Position numbers and translations under genes: made by a program. Shown piece after piece: positions 30,151 through 39,760 of a DNA stretch of 64,000 nt (position 1 is its first letter; each line of letters opens with the position of its first letter). Source of the DNA: an uncultured Bacilli bacterium (GTDB taxonomy: Bacteria; Bacillota_I; Bacilli_A; RF39; UBA660); assembly GCA_934101115.1 (NCBI GenBank), contig CAKOPW010000005.1, positions 1 to 64,000 of the forward strand, in the 5' to 3' direction. The notes under the pieces are model-generated. The model worked only from the letters and a program-made list of their open reading frames with translations. It did no database searches and was not told the DNA's origin.

Positions 30151-32063
30151 TTTATATAAGGAGTTTGAGTTCCATCAATAAAGTAAAATAATTCTTTAGA
30201 TTTAGCATCATATTTTCCTGTTTTAGGATTCATCGGAATTGCGATAACATTTTCTGGTAAAGAATACCATTCATCATCTATTATATCTTCAGTAAATGCA
30301 TTAACGCTTCGAAGCCATATATCTTTTATTATTTTAGAATAAGCTTTAGGTGTATCTTCATTTTGATCATTTCCCGCCCAAAATATCGATAAAACATTGT
30401 TGTTATAACCACTTATCCAGTAATCATTATCGGTAGTTCCGCTTTTTAAAGCATACTTTTGATTTAATTTTCCATTTAGATAAATAACGGTAGGTGAGTT
30501 ATAATCAACATAATTATAGTTATATGTATTTCTCATCATTTCATTTAAAATATATAAAGCATCATCATTTAAAACTTTTTCTTCTTTATTTTTATGAATA
30601 TATAGGACATTACCATCAACATCTTCAATCTTATTTATAAAATAAAGTTCTCTTTTGTAGCCATTGCTTGCAAGTGTTGTGTAAGCTGTTGCATAATCTA
30701 ACATATTGATTTCACTTGCACCTAAAGCAAGAGAAGGATTAGGAGCAAGAGTTTCTTTTAACCCACAAGTTTTTAAAGTATCAACTAAAGTATTTTCTCC
30801 TAAAAATAAATGTGTTTTAACTGCATAGATATTATCAGAATAAGCTAGTGCTAAAGCCATAGATATATCTTTATTCGCGTATTTATTTCCATAATTAGTT
30901 GGATTATAAACCTTATTTTCTTGAAATACAAAAGAAGTTTTTTCTGACTTAAAGGTTGATGCTTCCGTCATACCACTATTTAAAGCTGCATAATATAGAA
31001 AAGGTTTTATCGTTGATCCAACTTGACGTTTTGATTTTAACACACGATTATATTGGCTTTTAGAATAATTTTTACCACCAGCTAAAGCAACCACCTTACC
31101 ATTTCTTGGATTAACAACAATTCCAGCAACTTGATTATCATCATCAAGTGTTTTAGCTTCTATTTCCTCATCCATCGCCTTCTGAGTATCTAAATCTAAA
31201 TTAGTATAGATTCTAATTCCTCCGGAATTTATTAATTTTTCTGGAATTGAAGTAATTTTAGAAAGTTCATCCATAACCGCATCTTGATAATACATTAGAG
31301 TATTTAGATTATTTGTACTCTTTTTTCCATATAAATTCAAGTTATCAAAATTAAGATTATTATATAAATCGTCTGTTATAGTACCGTTTTCTTTTAACAC
31401 ACTTTTTACTACATTTACTCTTTTCATACAAGCTTCCATATTGGAAATAGGATTATAGTTATTTGGACTTTTAGGAATACCTGCTAAAATAATTGCTTCT
31501 TCATCTGTTAAATCATTAGGTTCTTTATTGAAATAATAGTTAGCTGCATTTTTTATTCCATAAACTCCTTCTCCAAAATAAATTGTATTTAAATAACCCT
31601 CTAAAATTTCATCTTTAGAATAATGAGTTTCTAATTTTATTGTTAAAAAAGCTTCCTCAATTTTTCTTTCCCAGGTCTGATCAAAAGTTAAGTATAAGTT
31701 CTTTACATATTGCTGACTTATAGAAGAAGCTCCAGCCAGTATTTTTCCTGATTTTATATTAGTAAATAAAGTTTTTAAAATTCTTGGAACATCAAATCCT
31801 AAATGATGATAAAAATGTTGATCCTCTATAGAAATAATATATTTTAAAAATTTAGGATCTATTTCTTTTAAAGATACCCAGGCACTTTTATTACTTCCTT
31901 GATAAACAACATTATCTTTATTATCATACAAGTAATAAGAATTAGCCGAATTTAAGGACATTGCTGGCATAAAATATGAATAAACATATATTCCAATAAT
32001 TATAACTAAAGTACTGATGAAAAGAAGAATAGATATTTTAAATAGGTTTTTTATATGTTTCAT
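30147..32063 (-). CDS. Class A penicillin-binding protein (transglycosylase/transpeptidase)
   Basis: 638 residues, one N-terminal membrane anchor (about 10-32). GT51 transglycosylase: EDQHFYHHLGFD with the catalytic glutamate, GASSISQQYVKN and KILEAYLN-like EILEGYLNTIYFG. Transpeptidase: serine-x-x-lysine box STIK in RQVGSTIKPF, SDN, and the KSGTTDN box (KTG replaced by KSG). Polymerises and cross-links peptidoglycan outside the membrane. It is the only core gene running toward the origin, so it is head-on to replication. Confidence 0.93.
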   Translation of the reverse strand: MKHIKNLFKISILLFISTLVIIIGIYVYSYFMPAMSLNSANSYYLYDNKDNVVYQGSNKSAWVSLKEIDPKFLKYIISIEDQHFYHHLGFDVPRILKTLFTNIKSGKILAGASSISQQYVKNLYLTFDQTWERKIEEAFLTIKLETHYSKDEILEGYLNTIYFGEGVYGIKNAANYYFNKEPNDLTDEEAIILAGIPKSPNNYNPISNMEACMKRVNVVKSVLKENGTITDDLYNNLNFDNLNLYGKKSTNNLNTLMYYQDAVMDELSKITSIPEKLINSGGIRIYTNLDLDTQKAMDEEIEAKTLDDDNQVAGIVVNPRNGKVVALAGGKNYSKSQYNRVLKSKRQVGSTIKPFLYYAALNSGMTEASTFKSEKTSFVFQENKVYNPTNYGNKYANKDISMALALAYSDNIYAVKTHLFLGENTLVDTLKTCGLKETLAPNPSLALGASEINMLDYATAYTTLASNGYKRELYFINKIEDVDGNVLYIHKNKEEKVLNDDALYILNEMMRNTYNYNYVDYNSPTVIYLNGKLNQKYALKSGTTDNDYWISGYNNNVLSIFWAGNDQNEDTPKAYSKIIKDIWLRSVNAFTEDIIDDEWYSLPENVIAIPMNPKTGKYDAKSKELFYFIDGTQTPYIK

Positions 32064-32135
32064 TTCATCACCTTTTATTATAATGAGACAAAATAAAAAA
32101 AATATGATAAAATATCGGCAAGTAAGGAAGATTTT

Positions 32136-32471
32136 ATGGAAAAACTAAAATTTGTTCTTCAAAGTGATGGAGTAGATGCCATTAATCGTGAAGTAAATTA
32201 TTATATAAAAGATAATGTAATTAAATTTAAAATAGATAAAACTTTATATGAATATGACTTAAATAAAGATGTACTTAAAAAAAGTGATGAAAGCTTGTTA
32301 ACAATGGATTTTCAAAATCCTTTAATCATTGTAACTTTAAAAGAAAACAATTATAGCTTCGATATTCCTATAATTAATGTTTTAATTGAAAAAGAGGAGC
32401 ACATAATAAAAATTAGTTATGATATAGAAGAGGATAAAATGACTAATAAACGTATAATTATAGAATATTAA
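32136..32471 (+). CDS. DUF1934 (YwiB-like) beta-barrel protein
   Basis: 111 residues, alternating strands with no catalytic motif; DGVDAINREVNYYI and LLTMDFQNP suit a small beta-barrel of the DUF1934 family. In Bacillus the homologue ywiB is close to rpoE, as here. Function unknown. Divergent from the PBP gene across about 70 bases. The assignment is by length, predicted fold and location. Confidence 0.55.
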   Translation: MEKLKFVLQSDGVDAINREVNYYIKDNVIKFKIDKTLYEYDLNKDVLKKSDESLLTMDFQNPLIIVTLKENNYSFDIPIINVLIEKEEHIIKISYDIEEDKMTNKRIIIEY

Positions 32472-32480
32472 TCATTTATA

Positions 32481-32508
32481 TTGACAAGCAATAATTATAT
32501 GATAAAAT
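32481..32508 (+). promoter_or_regulatory. rpoE promoter
   Basis: -35 TTGACA (32481-32486) and -10 TAAAAT (32503-32508), 16-base spacer. Confidence 0.75.
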
Positions 32509-32582
32509 TATTATTGTTTTAAGTATTAATGACAAATTATTTTATTCCTGCATATAATGCAAGTGAATATAAGGAGGAAAAT

Positions 32583-33014
32583 ATGAAAACAATAAAATTA
32601 AGTGATGAAGAATTAGAAACTATGTCACACACTGATGTAGCATATATGATATTAAAAGAAAATGGAAGTAAAATGACTATTCAAGACTTATTTAAATCAG
32701 TTATTGAATTAATGCATCTTCCTGAATCTTATTTTGAAAGTAAAATAGCTGACTTTTTTGGTCTTCTTACTACTGATAAAAGATTTATAATGTTAGAGAA
32801 AGGTTATTGGGATCTTTCAGATAATCATTCAAAGAAAGTAGTAATTGAATCTGACGATGACGATGAAGAAGTAGTTGCAGATGAAGAAGATGATGAATGC
32901 TTAGATGAAGACGATGTTAACTATGATGAAGCAGTAGTTGACGACGATGATGAAGATGATGATTTAAAGGATTTAGTTATAATAGATGATGTAGAAGAAA
33001 CAGAAGCAATGTAG
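32583..33014 (+). CDS. rpoE: DNA-directed RNA polymerase subunit delta
   Basis: 143 residues from ATG 32583 (AAGGAGG upstream). Folded N-terminal HARE-HTH domain (SHTDVAYMILKENGSKMTIQDLF) and a disordered C-terminal tail almost wholly Asp/Glu, the delta hallmark. It speeds RNA polymerase recycling and raises sensitivity to initiating-NTP levels in Bacillota. Confidence 0.95.
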   Translation: MKTIKLSDEELETMSHTDVAYMILKENGSKMTIQDLFKSVIELMHLPESYFESKIADFFGLLTTDKRFIMLEKGYWDLSDNHSKKVVIESDDDDEEVVADEEDDECLDEDDVNYDEAVVDDDDEDDDLKDLVIIDDVEETEAM

Positions 33015-33032
33015 AAAAATTTAGGTGGGTAT

Positions 33033-34088
33033 ATGATAGATAGATTAAATATAATAGTTAGTAGATATAATGAAATTCAAGAAGAGTTATTAAAGCCTGA
33101 AATACTAGGAGATTACTCTAAAATGAAAACATTATCTAAAGAAAAAAGTGATCTTGAAGAAATCGTAAAAAAATATGACGAATATAAAGAAACACAAAAA
33201 AGAATAGATGATGCAAAAGCATTAATAAATGATCCAGAGATGCATGATTTAGCTGAAATGGAATTAGATGAAGCAACTGAAAGTTTAAAAACTATCACTC
33301 ACGAACTAGAAATCCTTTTAATTCCTAAAGATGAAAATGATGGAAAGAATATTATTATGGAAATTCGTGGAGCTGCTGGTGGAGACGAAGCTAATATATT
33401 TGCCGGAGATTTATTTAGAATGTATTCTAGATATGCTGAAAAACAAGGCTGGAAAATTGAAGTAACAAATGAAGTTGAAGGTACAGCTGGAGGATACTCA
33501 CAAATTGAATTTATGATTAAAGGTGAAAATGTTTATTCCAAGTTAAAATTTGAAAGTGGTTCTCACCGTGTTCAAAGAGTTCCTGAAACGGAATCACAAG
33601 GAAGAATTCAAACATCAACAGCTACTGTTGCTGTAATGCCAGAAGCTGAAGAATTTGATTATGAATTGGATATGAATGAAATTAGAATTGATATAACTCG
33701 TTCAAGCGGATGTGGTGGACAAGGAGTAAATACTACTGACTCTGCCGTTAGACTTACACATATTCCAACAGGTATAATTGTTTATAGCCAAACAGAGAGA
33801 AGTCAAATCAGAAATAAAGAAAAAGCTATACAAATTATGAAGACTCGTTTATATGATTTAAAACTTCGTGAAAAAGAAGAAGCTGAAGGACAAGATAGAA
33901 GAAATAAAATTGGAACTGGGGATCGTTCTGAAAAGATAAGAACATATAATTATCCACAAAATCGTGTAACTGATCATAGAATAGGTTTTTCTGTTATGAA
34001 TCTTGATCGTGTAATGGACGGAGACTTAGATGCCATAATCGATGCTTTAATAACTGAAGATCAAAGAAGAAAACTAGAAAATAATTAA
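33033..34088 (+). CDS. prfA: Peptide chain release factor 1
   Basis: 351 residues. GGQ motif in SSGCGGQGVNTTDSAVR catalyses peptidyl-tRNA hydrolysis at UAA and UAG. N-terminal coiled helices, then the EIRGAAGGDEANIFAGDLFRMY segment. Lies 18 bases after rpoE; next gene modifies its GGQ glutamine. Confidence 0.97.
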   Translation: MIDRLNIIVSRYNEIQEELLKPEILGDYSKMKTLSKEKSDLEEIVKKYDEYKETQKRIDDAKALINDPEMHDLAEMELDEATESLKTITHELEILLIPKDENDGKNIIMEIRGAAGGDEANIFAGDLFRMYSRYAEKQGWKIEVTNEVEGTAGGYSQIEFMIKGENVYSKLKFESGSHRVQRVPETESQGRIQTSTATVAVMPEAEEFDYELDMNEIRIDITRSSGCGGQGVNTTDSAVRLTHIPTGIIVYSQTERSQIRNKEKAIQIMKTRLYDLKLREKEEAEGQDRRNKIGTGDRSEKIRTYNYPQNRVTDHRIGFSVMNLDRVMDGDLDAIIDALITEDQRRKLENN

Positions 34089-34108
34089 TTTTATTGGGAC
34101 TGATAACT

Positions 34109-34906
34109 TTGAAAATAAGTGAATATAAAAAATTAAAAGCGAATGAAATAAGTTCAACGTTGTTAAATACACTTATTTCAGCACATTTTTATAAAAAAGA
34201 TGATAACTATGAATTAACAGAAGAAGATATAACTCTTTTAAATAGCAAAATAGAAGAAATAAAAAGCGGAAAACCAATACAGTATGTTATTGGAAATGTT
34301 GATTTTTATGGTTATATTTTTGATGTTAATGAAAACGTTTTAATTCCACGATTTGAAACTGAAACATTAGTTGAAAAAACAATTAACTATATAAAAAAGT
34401 ATTTTAATAGAAAAGTGGATATAGTAGATTTAGGAACTGGTTCAGGGTGTATTGCAATTACTTTAAAGAAAAAAATTGATTGTAATGTTGATGCCGTTGA
34501 TATTTCTTCCTCTGCTTTAAAGGTGGCTAAGTCAAATGCCAACAAAAATAATGTTGATATCAATTTTATTGAAGGAGATATGTTAAAGCCTTTAAACAAA
34601 AAATATGATGTGATCATTTCAAATCCACCATACATTGATCCAGAAGAAGAAATTATGGACATTGTTAAAAATAATGAACCTAGTTTAGCATTGTTTGCTT
34701 TAGATCATGGAACATATTACTACAAGGAAATAATAAAAAATGCTAAAAAATATTTAAATGAAAGCTTTATAATTGCTTTTGAAATTGGATATAAACAAGG
34801 TGAAGAACTCCAAATGTTTGCCAAAGAATATTTTTCAGATGCGATTATTTCCGTAGAAAAAGATTTATCAGAAAAAAATAGATATTTATTCATTATAAGT
34901 GAATAA
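34109..34906 (+). CDS. prmC: Release factor glutamine methyltransferase PrmC
   Basis: N5-methylates the GGQ glutamine of release factors. SAM motif DLGTGSGCIAITL and catalytic SNPPYIDPEE. No ATG start: frame opens with TTG at 34094 and has another TTG at 34109; I prefer the second because it gives MKISEYKKLK. GGGA lies 9-12 bases upstream. Directly follows prfA, the usual pair. Confidence 0.92.
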   Translation: MKISEYKKLKANEISSTLLNTLISAHFYKKDDNYELTEEDITLLNSKIEEIKSGKPIQYVIGNVDFYGYIFDVNENVLIPRFETETLVEKTINYIKKYFNRKVDIVDLGTGSGCIAITLKKKIDCNVDAVDISSSALKVAKSNANKNNVDINFIEGDMLKPLNKKYDVIISNPPYIDPEEEIMDIVKNNEPSLALFALDHGTYYYKEIIKNAKKYLNESFIIAFEIGYKQGEELQMFAKEYFSDAIISVEKDLSEKNRYLFIISE

Positions 34907-34948
34907 ATTTTTTTATTTTACCTCATATAGATAGTAGAGGTGGAAATA

Positions 34949-35476
34949 ATGAAGAAAATATTAATTATAGTAGCTGTATTCATGATTTTAATTGTAAATA
35001 ATAAATCAAAGGACGAATTAATAATACCAGATGCATCAATACGCTTTAGAGTTATAGCTAATAGCAACACTTTAGAGGACATAAGTGAAAAAAATAAATT
35101 GAGTAATTATTTAGATTCTAAAATATTTGAATTTATTAAAAATAGTAGTTCAGTAACAGAAGCTAAACAAACATTAACTGCAAATAAGACTAAAATATCA
35201 TCAATTATCGATGAATATTTATTGAATAACAGGATAGATTATGGATATGACTTATCAATTGGAGAAAATTATTTTCCAACAAAATATTATAAAGGAGTAA
35301 AATATAATGCCGGATATTATGATTCTGTTGTAGTAAAATTAGGAGAATCAAGTGGAATGAATTGGTGGTGTGTAATTTATCCTCCTCTTTGCTTAATAGA
35401 TGAAGAAAACAATGAAGATATTGAATATACATCTTTAATAAAAGAAGTAATGGAAAAGTACAAAAATCGTTTATAA
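34949..35476 (+). CDS. spoIIR: Stage II sporulation protein R
   Basis: 175 residues from ATG 34949 (AGAGGTGG upstream). Signal segment, then RFRVIANSNT and NWWCVIYPPLCLID, both diagnostic for SpoIIR. It is secreted from the forespore and triggers SpoIIGA to process pro-sigma-E. Together with spoIID and the spoIIQ-like gene it argues for a sporulation programme. Confidence 0.93.
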   Translation: MKKILIIVAVFMILIVNNKSKDELIIPDASIRFRVIANSNTLEDISEKNKLSNYLDSKIFEFIKNSSSVTEAKQTLTANKTKISSIIDEYLLNNRIDYGYDLSIGENYFPTKYYKGVKYNAGYYDSVVVKLGESSGMNWWCVIYPPLCLIDEENNEDIEYTSLIKEVMEKYKNRL

Positions 35477-35561
35477 TTGACAAATTCATTCATCATATTC
35501 GTCTTGAATAATAAATATATTAATAATATAATTATATTAAGATGAAATTAGGTGAAAAATA

Positions 35562-36815
35562 TTGAAAAAATTAGTTATCGAAGGTTGTAAAGATATAAGT
35601 GGCACAATAAAAATAAGCGGAGCAAAAAATTCGATAGTTGCTCTTATCCCTGCAAGTATACTAACCAATGGAAAATGTGTTATCACAAATGTTCCAGATA
35701 TATCTGATGTTAGAATACTTATTGATATGATGAAAGAATTAGGCTCAATTATTACATTTGAAAATGAAACTATCACGATTGATAACTGTAAAGTTCAAAA
35801 CAAAAAAATAACTGAAGAATACGCTAGTAAGTTACGTGCTTCTTATTACTTTATGGGTTCTTTAATAGGAAAATACCATGAAGCTGAAATTGCTTATCCT
35901 GGAGGATGTGTCATTGGGTCAAGGCCAATTAATTACCATATAGAATCTTTTAAGAAGATGGGAATAAATGTTAAAAATGTTGACGATCATTACATAATGA
36001 AAACAGATGAATTAAAAGGCAATGAATTTTATTTTGACTTTCCATCAGTTGGAGCAACCATAAATATAATGTTAGCAGCAGTATTAGCAAAAGGTAAAAC
36101 AATTATTTATAATGCTGCTAAGGAACCTGAAATCGCAAATGTTGCCTCATTCTTAAATTCTATGGGTGCAAAAGTATTTGGTGCTGGAACATCAACAATT
36201 GAAATAACTGGAGTAGAAGAATTGCATGATGGTTTTGTCGAGGTTATACCTGATAGAATAGAAGCTGGAACATATATCATGATTGGTGCTTTAATTGGTA
36301 ATAATTTAAAAATAGAGAATATAATTGAAAAACATCTAGAGTCATTGCTTTATAAATTAAAAGAGGCAGGAGTAAAATACGAAATAAAGGATAATTCAAT
36401 CACATTATCAAGAGTAGAACATTTAAAACCGGTTAATATAAAAACAACGGTTTATCCAGGTTTTCCAACAGATTTAGGTCAACCAATGTCAACATTCTTA
36501 ACTCAATGTGAAGGTGAGTCTTTATTTGAAGAAACAATCTATGAGAATAGATTAAGACACGTACCACATTTAAATTCTATGGGAGCTAAAATTCAGGCCT
36601 TTGATAAGAAAGCTATTATTTCTGGTAAGACACCACTTATAGGTCGAAAGGTAAAAGCAACAGATTTACGTGCAGGAGCAAGTATGTTAGTTGCTGGACT
36701 TATTGCTGATGGAACAACCGAAATTCAAAATATCGAACATCTTTTAAGAGGGTACGAAAGAATCGTTGAAAAACTTGAAAGTGTTGGTGTAAACATAAAG
36801 CTCATAGATGAGTAA
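35562..36815 (+). CDS. murA: UDP-N-acetylglucosamine 1-carboxyvinyltransferase
   Basis: 417 residues. First committed step of peptidoglycan synthesis. PEP-binding loop YPGGCVIGSRPI holds the catalytic cysteine (fosfomycin target), so it should be fosfomycin-sensitive at that residue. SGAKNSIVALIPA near the N-terminus and DLRAGASMLVAGL near the C-terminus. Starts with TTG (35562). Neighbouring spoIID/spoIIQ-like genes match the Bacillus murAA cluster. Confidence 0.96.
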   Translation: MKKLVIEGCKDISGTIKISGAKNSIVALIPASILTNGKCVITNVPDISDVRILIDMMKELGSIITFENETITIDNCKVQNKKITEEYASKLRASYYFMGSLIGKYHEAEIAYPGGCVIGSRPINYHIESFKKMGINVKNVDDHYIMKTDELKGNEFYFDFPSVGATINIMLAAVLAKGKTIIYNAAKEPEIANVASFLNSMGAKVFGAGTSTIEITGVEELHDGFVEVIPDRIEAGTYIMIGALIGNNLKIENIIEKHLESLLYKLKEAGVKYEIKDNSITLSRVEHLKPVNIKTTVYPGFPTDLGQPMSTFLTQCEGESLFEETIYENRLRHVPHLNSMGAKIQAFDKKAIISGKTPLIGRKVKATDLRAGASMLVAGLIADGTTEIQNIEHLLRGYERIVEKLESVGVNIKLIDE

Positions 36816-36822
36816 AAAATAG

Positions 36823-36850
36823 TTGAAAATTATTTCATTTATGTTATACT
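36823..36850 (+). promoter_or_regulatory. rpmE promoter and leader hairpin
   Basis: -35 TTGAAA (36823-36828), extended -10 TGTTATACT (TATACT 36845-36850), 16-base spacer. The leader then contains ATAACTA / TTAGTTAT (about 36869-36887), a hairpin just before the ribosome-binding site GGAAGGAGG. Autoregulatory L31 leaders are known in Firmicutes; whether this is one is inference. Confidence 0.55.
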
Positions 36851-36905
36851 ATTAACTAGTGAATTTCTATAACTATGTTTTAGTTATGGCGGAAGGAGGA
36901 TTTAA

Positions 36906-37112
36906 ATGAAAGCAAATTTGCATCCAAAACAAGTTAAATGTACTTTTAAATGTGCATGTGGAGCTACATTTGAAGCAATGAGTAACAAAGAAGAACAATT
37001 ACTAGAAGTATGTTCTGAATGTCATCCATTCTATACAGGAGCTCAAGGAAATCGTAAAAGAAAAGGTAAAATTGAACAATTTAACAAAAAATATAATATT
37101 AATAAAGATTAA
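36906..37112 (+). CDS. rpmE: Ribosomal protein bL31 (zinc-binding form)
   Basis: 68 residues, MKANLHPK start, CACGATFEA and VCSECHPFYTG. Cysteines CxC and CxxC bind zinc, so this is the C+ form. AAGGAGGATTTAA ribosome-binding site. Confidence 0.96.
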   Translation: MKANLHPKQVKCTFKCACGATFEAMSNKEEQLLEVCSECHPFYTGAQGNRKRKGKIEQFNKKYNINKD

Positions 37113-37124
37113 TTGTAAAGAATT

Positions 37125-37149
37125 AGACACTTATGTGTCTATTTTTTTA
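37125..37149 (+). terminator. rpmE terminator
   Basis: AGACAC-TTAT-GTGTCT stem, then ATTTTTTT. Confidence 0.85.
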
Positions 37150-37180
37150 TTGTATGGTAAAATATGGATAGGTGATTATT

Positions 37181-38176
37181 TTGAGTAAAGTAACATATTT
37201 AATTAAAAGAATAAGAAAAATGAACTTTGGTAATATGTTTAAAACAATAGATATGGTTCATGAAAAAAATCATAAGTTTAAACCTTTTATCTTTTTTGAT
37301 GTTGTTTGGTGTGGTTTAAAGTATCAAGCTGGTTATGTAGATTATTATCAATTTGAGATGTATAAAATGAATGGTAAAGAAAGAAAAACGATTATTACTA
37401 GAGGAATCAACAATGCCATTTGTAAAAAATATAATGATCCATCATCAATCTATAAATTTGAGGATAAATGTGTATTTAATGAAATATTTAATGAATACTT
37501 AAATCGTGATTGGTTAAAACTAACAGGAGATAATCTAAATGAATTTAAAAAGTTCATAAGGAAACACTCAACTATCATTGTAAAACCTGTTGGGCTATCT
37601 TGTGGTAAAGGTGTCGAAAAAATCGATACTACTAAGTTCAGTGCTGAAGAATTATACAATAATTTATTGAAAAATAATCAAATATTAGTGGAAGAAGTAG
37701 CTAAGCAAAACAAAGTTTTAAATGATTTATATCCGCTTTCAGTTAACACTTTAAGAGTGGTAACATTAAATAAGAAAGTAGTTACCGCATACCTTAGAAT
37801 TGGAAATGCTGGTAATGTAGTAGATAACTTCAATCATGGTGGAATGGTTACTGCAGTTGATGTAGAAACTGGTGTAATAAACTATCAAGCTATCGATAAA
37901 AGTAAAAATGTTTTTTCGGTTCATCCATACACTAATAAGAAAATAGTTGGAGTAAAAATACCAATGTGGGAAAACGTAAAAAAGCTATGTGTAGATGCTT
38001 GTGAAAAAGTTCCTGAAGTAGGATATATAGCTTGGGATGTTTGCTTAGGAGAGGATAAACCATGTTTAATAGAAGGAAATGATTTTCCAGGACACGATTT
38101 ATACCAACTACCAGTTCACAGAGATGGTAATATAGGACTATTACCAGTATTTAAAAAAGCAATGGAGGAAAAATAA
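37181..38176 (+). CDS. ATP-grasp protein of the sugar-transfer-associated type
   Basis: About 331 residues from TTG 37181 (AGGTGA upstream); a GTG at 37172 lies within that ribosome-binding site. ATP-grasp fold: STIIVKPVGLSCGKGVEKI (ATP-binding lysine and glycine loop), QILVEEV, NTLRVVTL, and LIEGNDFPGHD near the C-terminus for metal. Looks like the ATPgrasp_ST family, associated with polysaccharide or cell-envelope pathways. Substrate unknown. Its stop overlaps the rpiB start by one base. Confidence 0.75.
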   Translation: MSKVTYLIKRIRKMNFGNMFKTIDMVHEKNHKFKPFIFFDVVWCGLKYQAGYVDYYQFEMYKMNGKERKTIITRGINNAICKKYNDPSSIYKFEDKCVFNEIFNEYLNRDWLKLTGDNLNEFKKFIRKHSTIIVKPVGLSCGKGVEKIDTTKFSAEELYNNLLKNNQILVEEVAKQNKVLNDLYPLSVNTLRVVTLNKKVVTAYLRIGNAGNVVDNFNHGGMVTAVDVETGVINYQAIDKSKNVFSVHPYTNKKIVGVKIPMWENVKKLCVDACEKVPEVGYIAWDVCLGEDKPCLIEGNDFPGHDLYQLPVHRDGNIGLLPVFKKAMEEK

Positions 38177-38616
38177 TGAAAATAGGAATTGCCACAGATC
38201 ATAATGGAGTAAATGAAAAAAAAGTAATAATTGATCACTTAAAAAGTTTTGGAATAGATGTTGTTGATTATAGTAAAGAAAATTATCCAACTGATGACTA
38301 TCCCGTTTTTGCTTTTAAAGTAGCAAATGCTGTTAAAGATAAAGAAGTTGATTTAGGTATTTTATTATGTGGAACAGGAATAGGTATGAGTATTGCTGCC
38401 AATAAAATACATGGAATTCGTTGTGCCAGAGTTTGCTCTGTAAGTGATGCCCATTTAGCAAAATTTCATAACAATGCCAACATAATTGCAATGAGTTATA
38501 AAGAACCAATGGCAAACATCTTGGATATGATAGATGAATTTATAAAAACAGACTTTGCCGGAGAAGAAAGACATGTTAGAAGAATAAAAATGATTGAGGA
38601 TATTGATCATGACTAA
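38176..38616 (+). CDS. rpiB: Ribose-5-phosphate isomerase B
   Basis: 146 residues. MKIGIATDHNG (substrate-binding aspartate-histidine) and LLCGTGIGMSIAANKIHGIRCARVC with the catalytic cysteine region. Interconverts ribose 5-phosphate and ribulose 5-phosphate; some relatives act on galactose or allose phosphates. Stop overlaps the start of the next gene. Confidence 0.93.
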   Translation: MKIGIATDHNGVNEKKVIIDHLKSFGIDVVDYSKENYPTDDYPVFAFKVANAVKDKEVDLGILLCGTGIGMSIAANKIHGIRCARVCSVSDAHLAKFHNNANIIAMSYKEPMANILDMIDEFIKTDFAGEERHVRRIKMIEDIDHD

Positions 38617-38800
38617 ACTAATGCTTTATGCCATTTCTATTCTTGCATCAACTTTTGCAGTATCAGGAATTAACTTTGATCCACTAATAAAAAAGAACCA
38701 TATTTGGGAAGCAAGATTTTTGTCGATCATTTTTATTCTATGTTTAAGTTATATTTTAGCATCTTTTTTATATGATTTAATGAGTATATCAATTATATAG
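38609..38800 (+). CDS. DUF1146 (YwzB-like) small membrane protein
   Basis: 63 residues from ATG 38609. Two hydrophobic helices separated by GINFDPLIKKNHIWEARFL, the family's conserved middle. Function unknown. ywzB lies near murAA/spoIID in Bacillus, supporting the call. Confidence 0.75.
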   Translation: MTKLMLYAISILASTFAVSGINFDPLIKKNHIWEARFLSIIFILCLSYILASFLYDLMSISII

Positions 38801-38810
38801 GAGGATGCTT

Positions 38811-39716
38811 ATGAAAATATTAACTTATTCGTCAGTACCAATCTTAGTAGTATATCTAGGGTTGTTTTTTTATAATTACAATGCTTCATTTAAAAAAGAT
38901 GATTTCTTTGAAAGTATGCCAAAATTAGAAGAAAAAGTAAAAGACACAGAAAAAACTCCAGTAGTAGATGAAACATTAGAAAACTATATCATTGGTGTAG
39001 TTTCTTGTGAAATGCCAGCATCTTTTAATATCGAAGCTTTAAAAGCCCAAGCAGTTGCTGCAAGAACATTTGCTTATTATAAAATAAATAAAGAGAATTT
39101 TAATGAGGCAAATCTAACAACAGCAACCGATCAATGCTATATCGATGAAAATGCAATGAAAGAAAAATGGGGAGATACTTATGATAAGTATAAAGAAATA
39201 GTTGCATCAGCTGTAAAAGCTACTGAAGGAGAAATCATAAAGAAAAACAACGAGTTGTTTAAAACATATTACTTTTCAACATCAAATGGCTATACAGAAG
39301 ATGCTTTAACTGTATTTAAAAATAATGATATTACATCAGTTTCTTCTCCATGGGATAAAGATACAAGTGGATATAAAAAAGTAACAACATTTACTAAAGA
39401 AGAGTTAACTCAAAAACTAGGATCATTTAATACAATAACTATTCAAAAAAGAAATAAAACTAATCATGTTGAACAAGTTTCTGTTGATTCTAAAACCTAT
39501 ACTGGTATCGAATTCAGAAAGCTACTTGGCTTAAGAAGTACTGATTTCACGATTGAATTTAGTGAAGATAAGATAAATATAACTACATATGGTTATGGAC
39601 ATGGAGTTGGTATGAGTCAAACTGGAGCCAATGAACTTGCCAAACAAAATAAAGATTATAAGTATATTTTAAGTTATTATTATAATACTCAAGAATTTTC
39701 CAATATTTATGTATAA
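38811..39716 (+). CDS. spoIID: Stage II sporulation protein D (lytic transglycosylase)
   Basis: 301 residues from ATG 38811 (AGGAGGATGCTT). Membrane anchor, then EMPASFNIEALKAQAVAARTFA with the catalytic glutamate of the SpoIID family, ATDQCY, YFSTSNGYTEDA, and GYGHGVGMSQTGANELA. In engulfment it cuts glycan strands with SpoIIM and SpoIIP. Adjacent to the spoIIQ-like gene as in Bacillus. Confidence 0.93.
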   Translation: MKILTYSSVPILVVYLGLFFYNYNASFKKDDFFESMPKLEEKVKDTEKTPVVDETLENYIIGVVSCEMPASFNIEALKAQAVAARTFAYYKINKENFNEANLTTATDQCYIDENAMKEKWGDTYDKYKEIVASAVKATEGEIIKKNNELFKTYYFSTSNGYTEDALTVFKNNDITSVSSPWDKDTSGYKKVTTFTKEELTQKLGSFNTITIQKRNKTNHVEQVSVDSKTYTGIEFRKLLGLRSTDFTIEFSEDKINITTYGYGHGVGMSQTGANELAKQNKDYKYILSYYYNTQEFSNIYV

Positions 39717-39760
39717 TTTTTAAATATTCGCGAACACTTTCTATTAGGAAGGTGGAAAAT

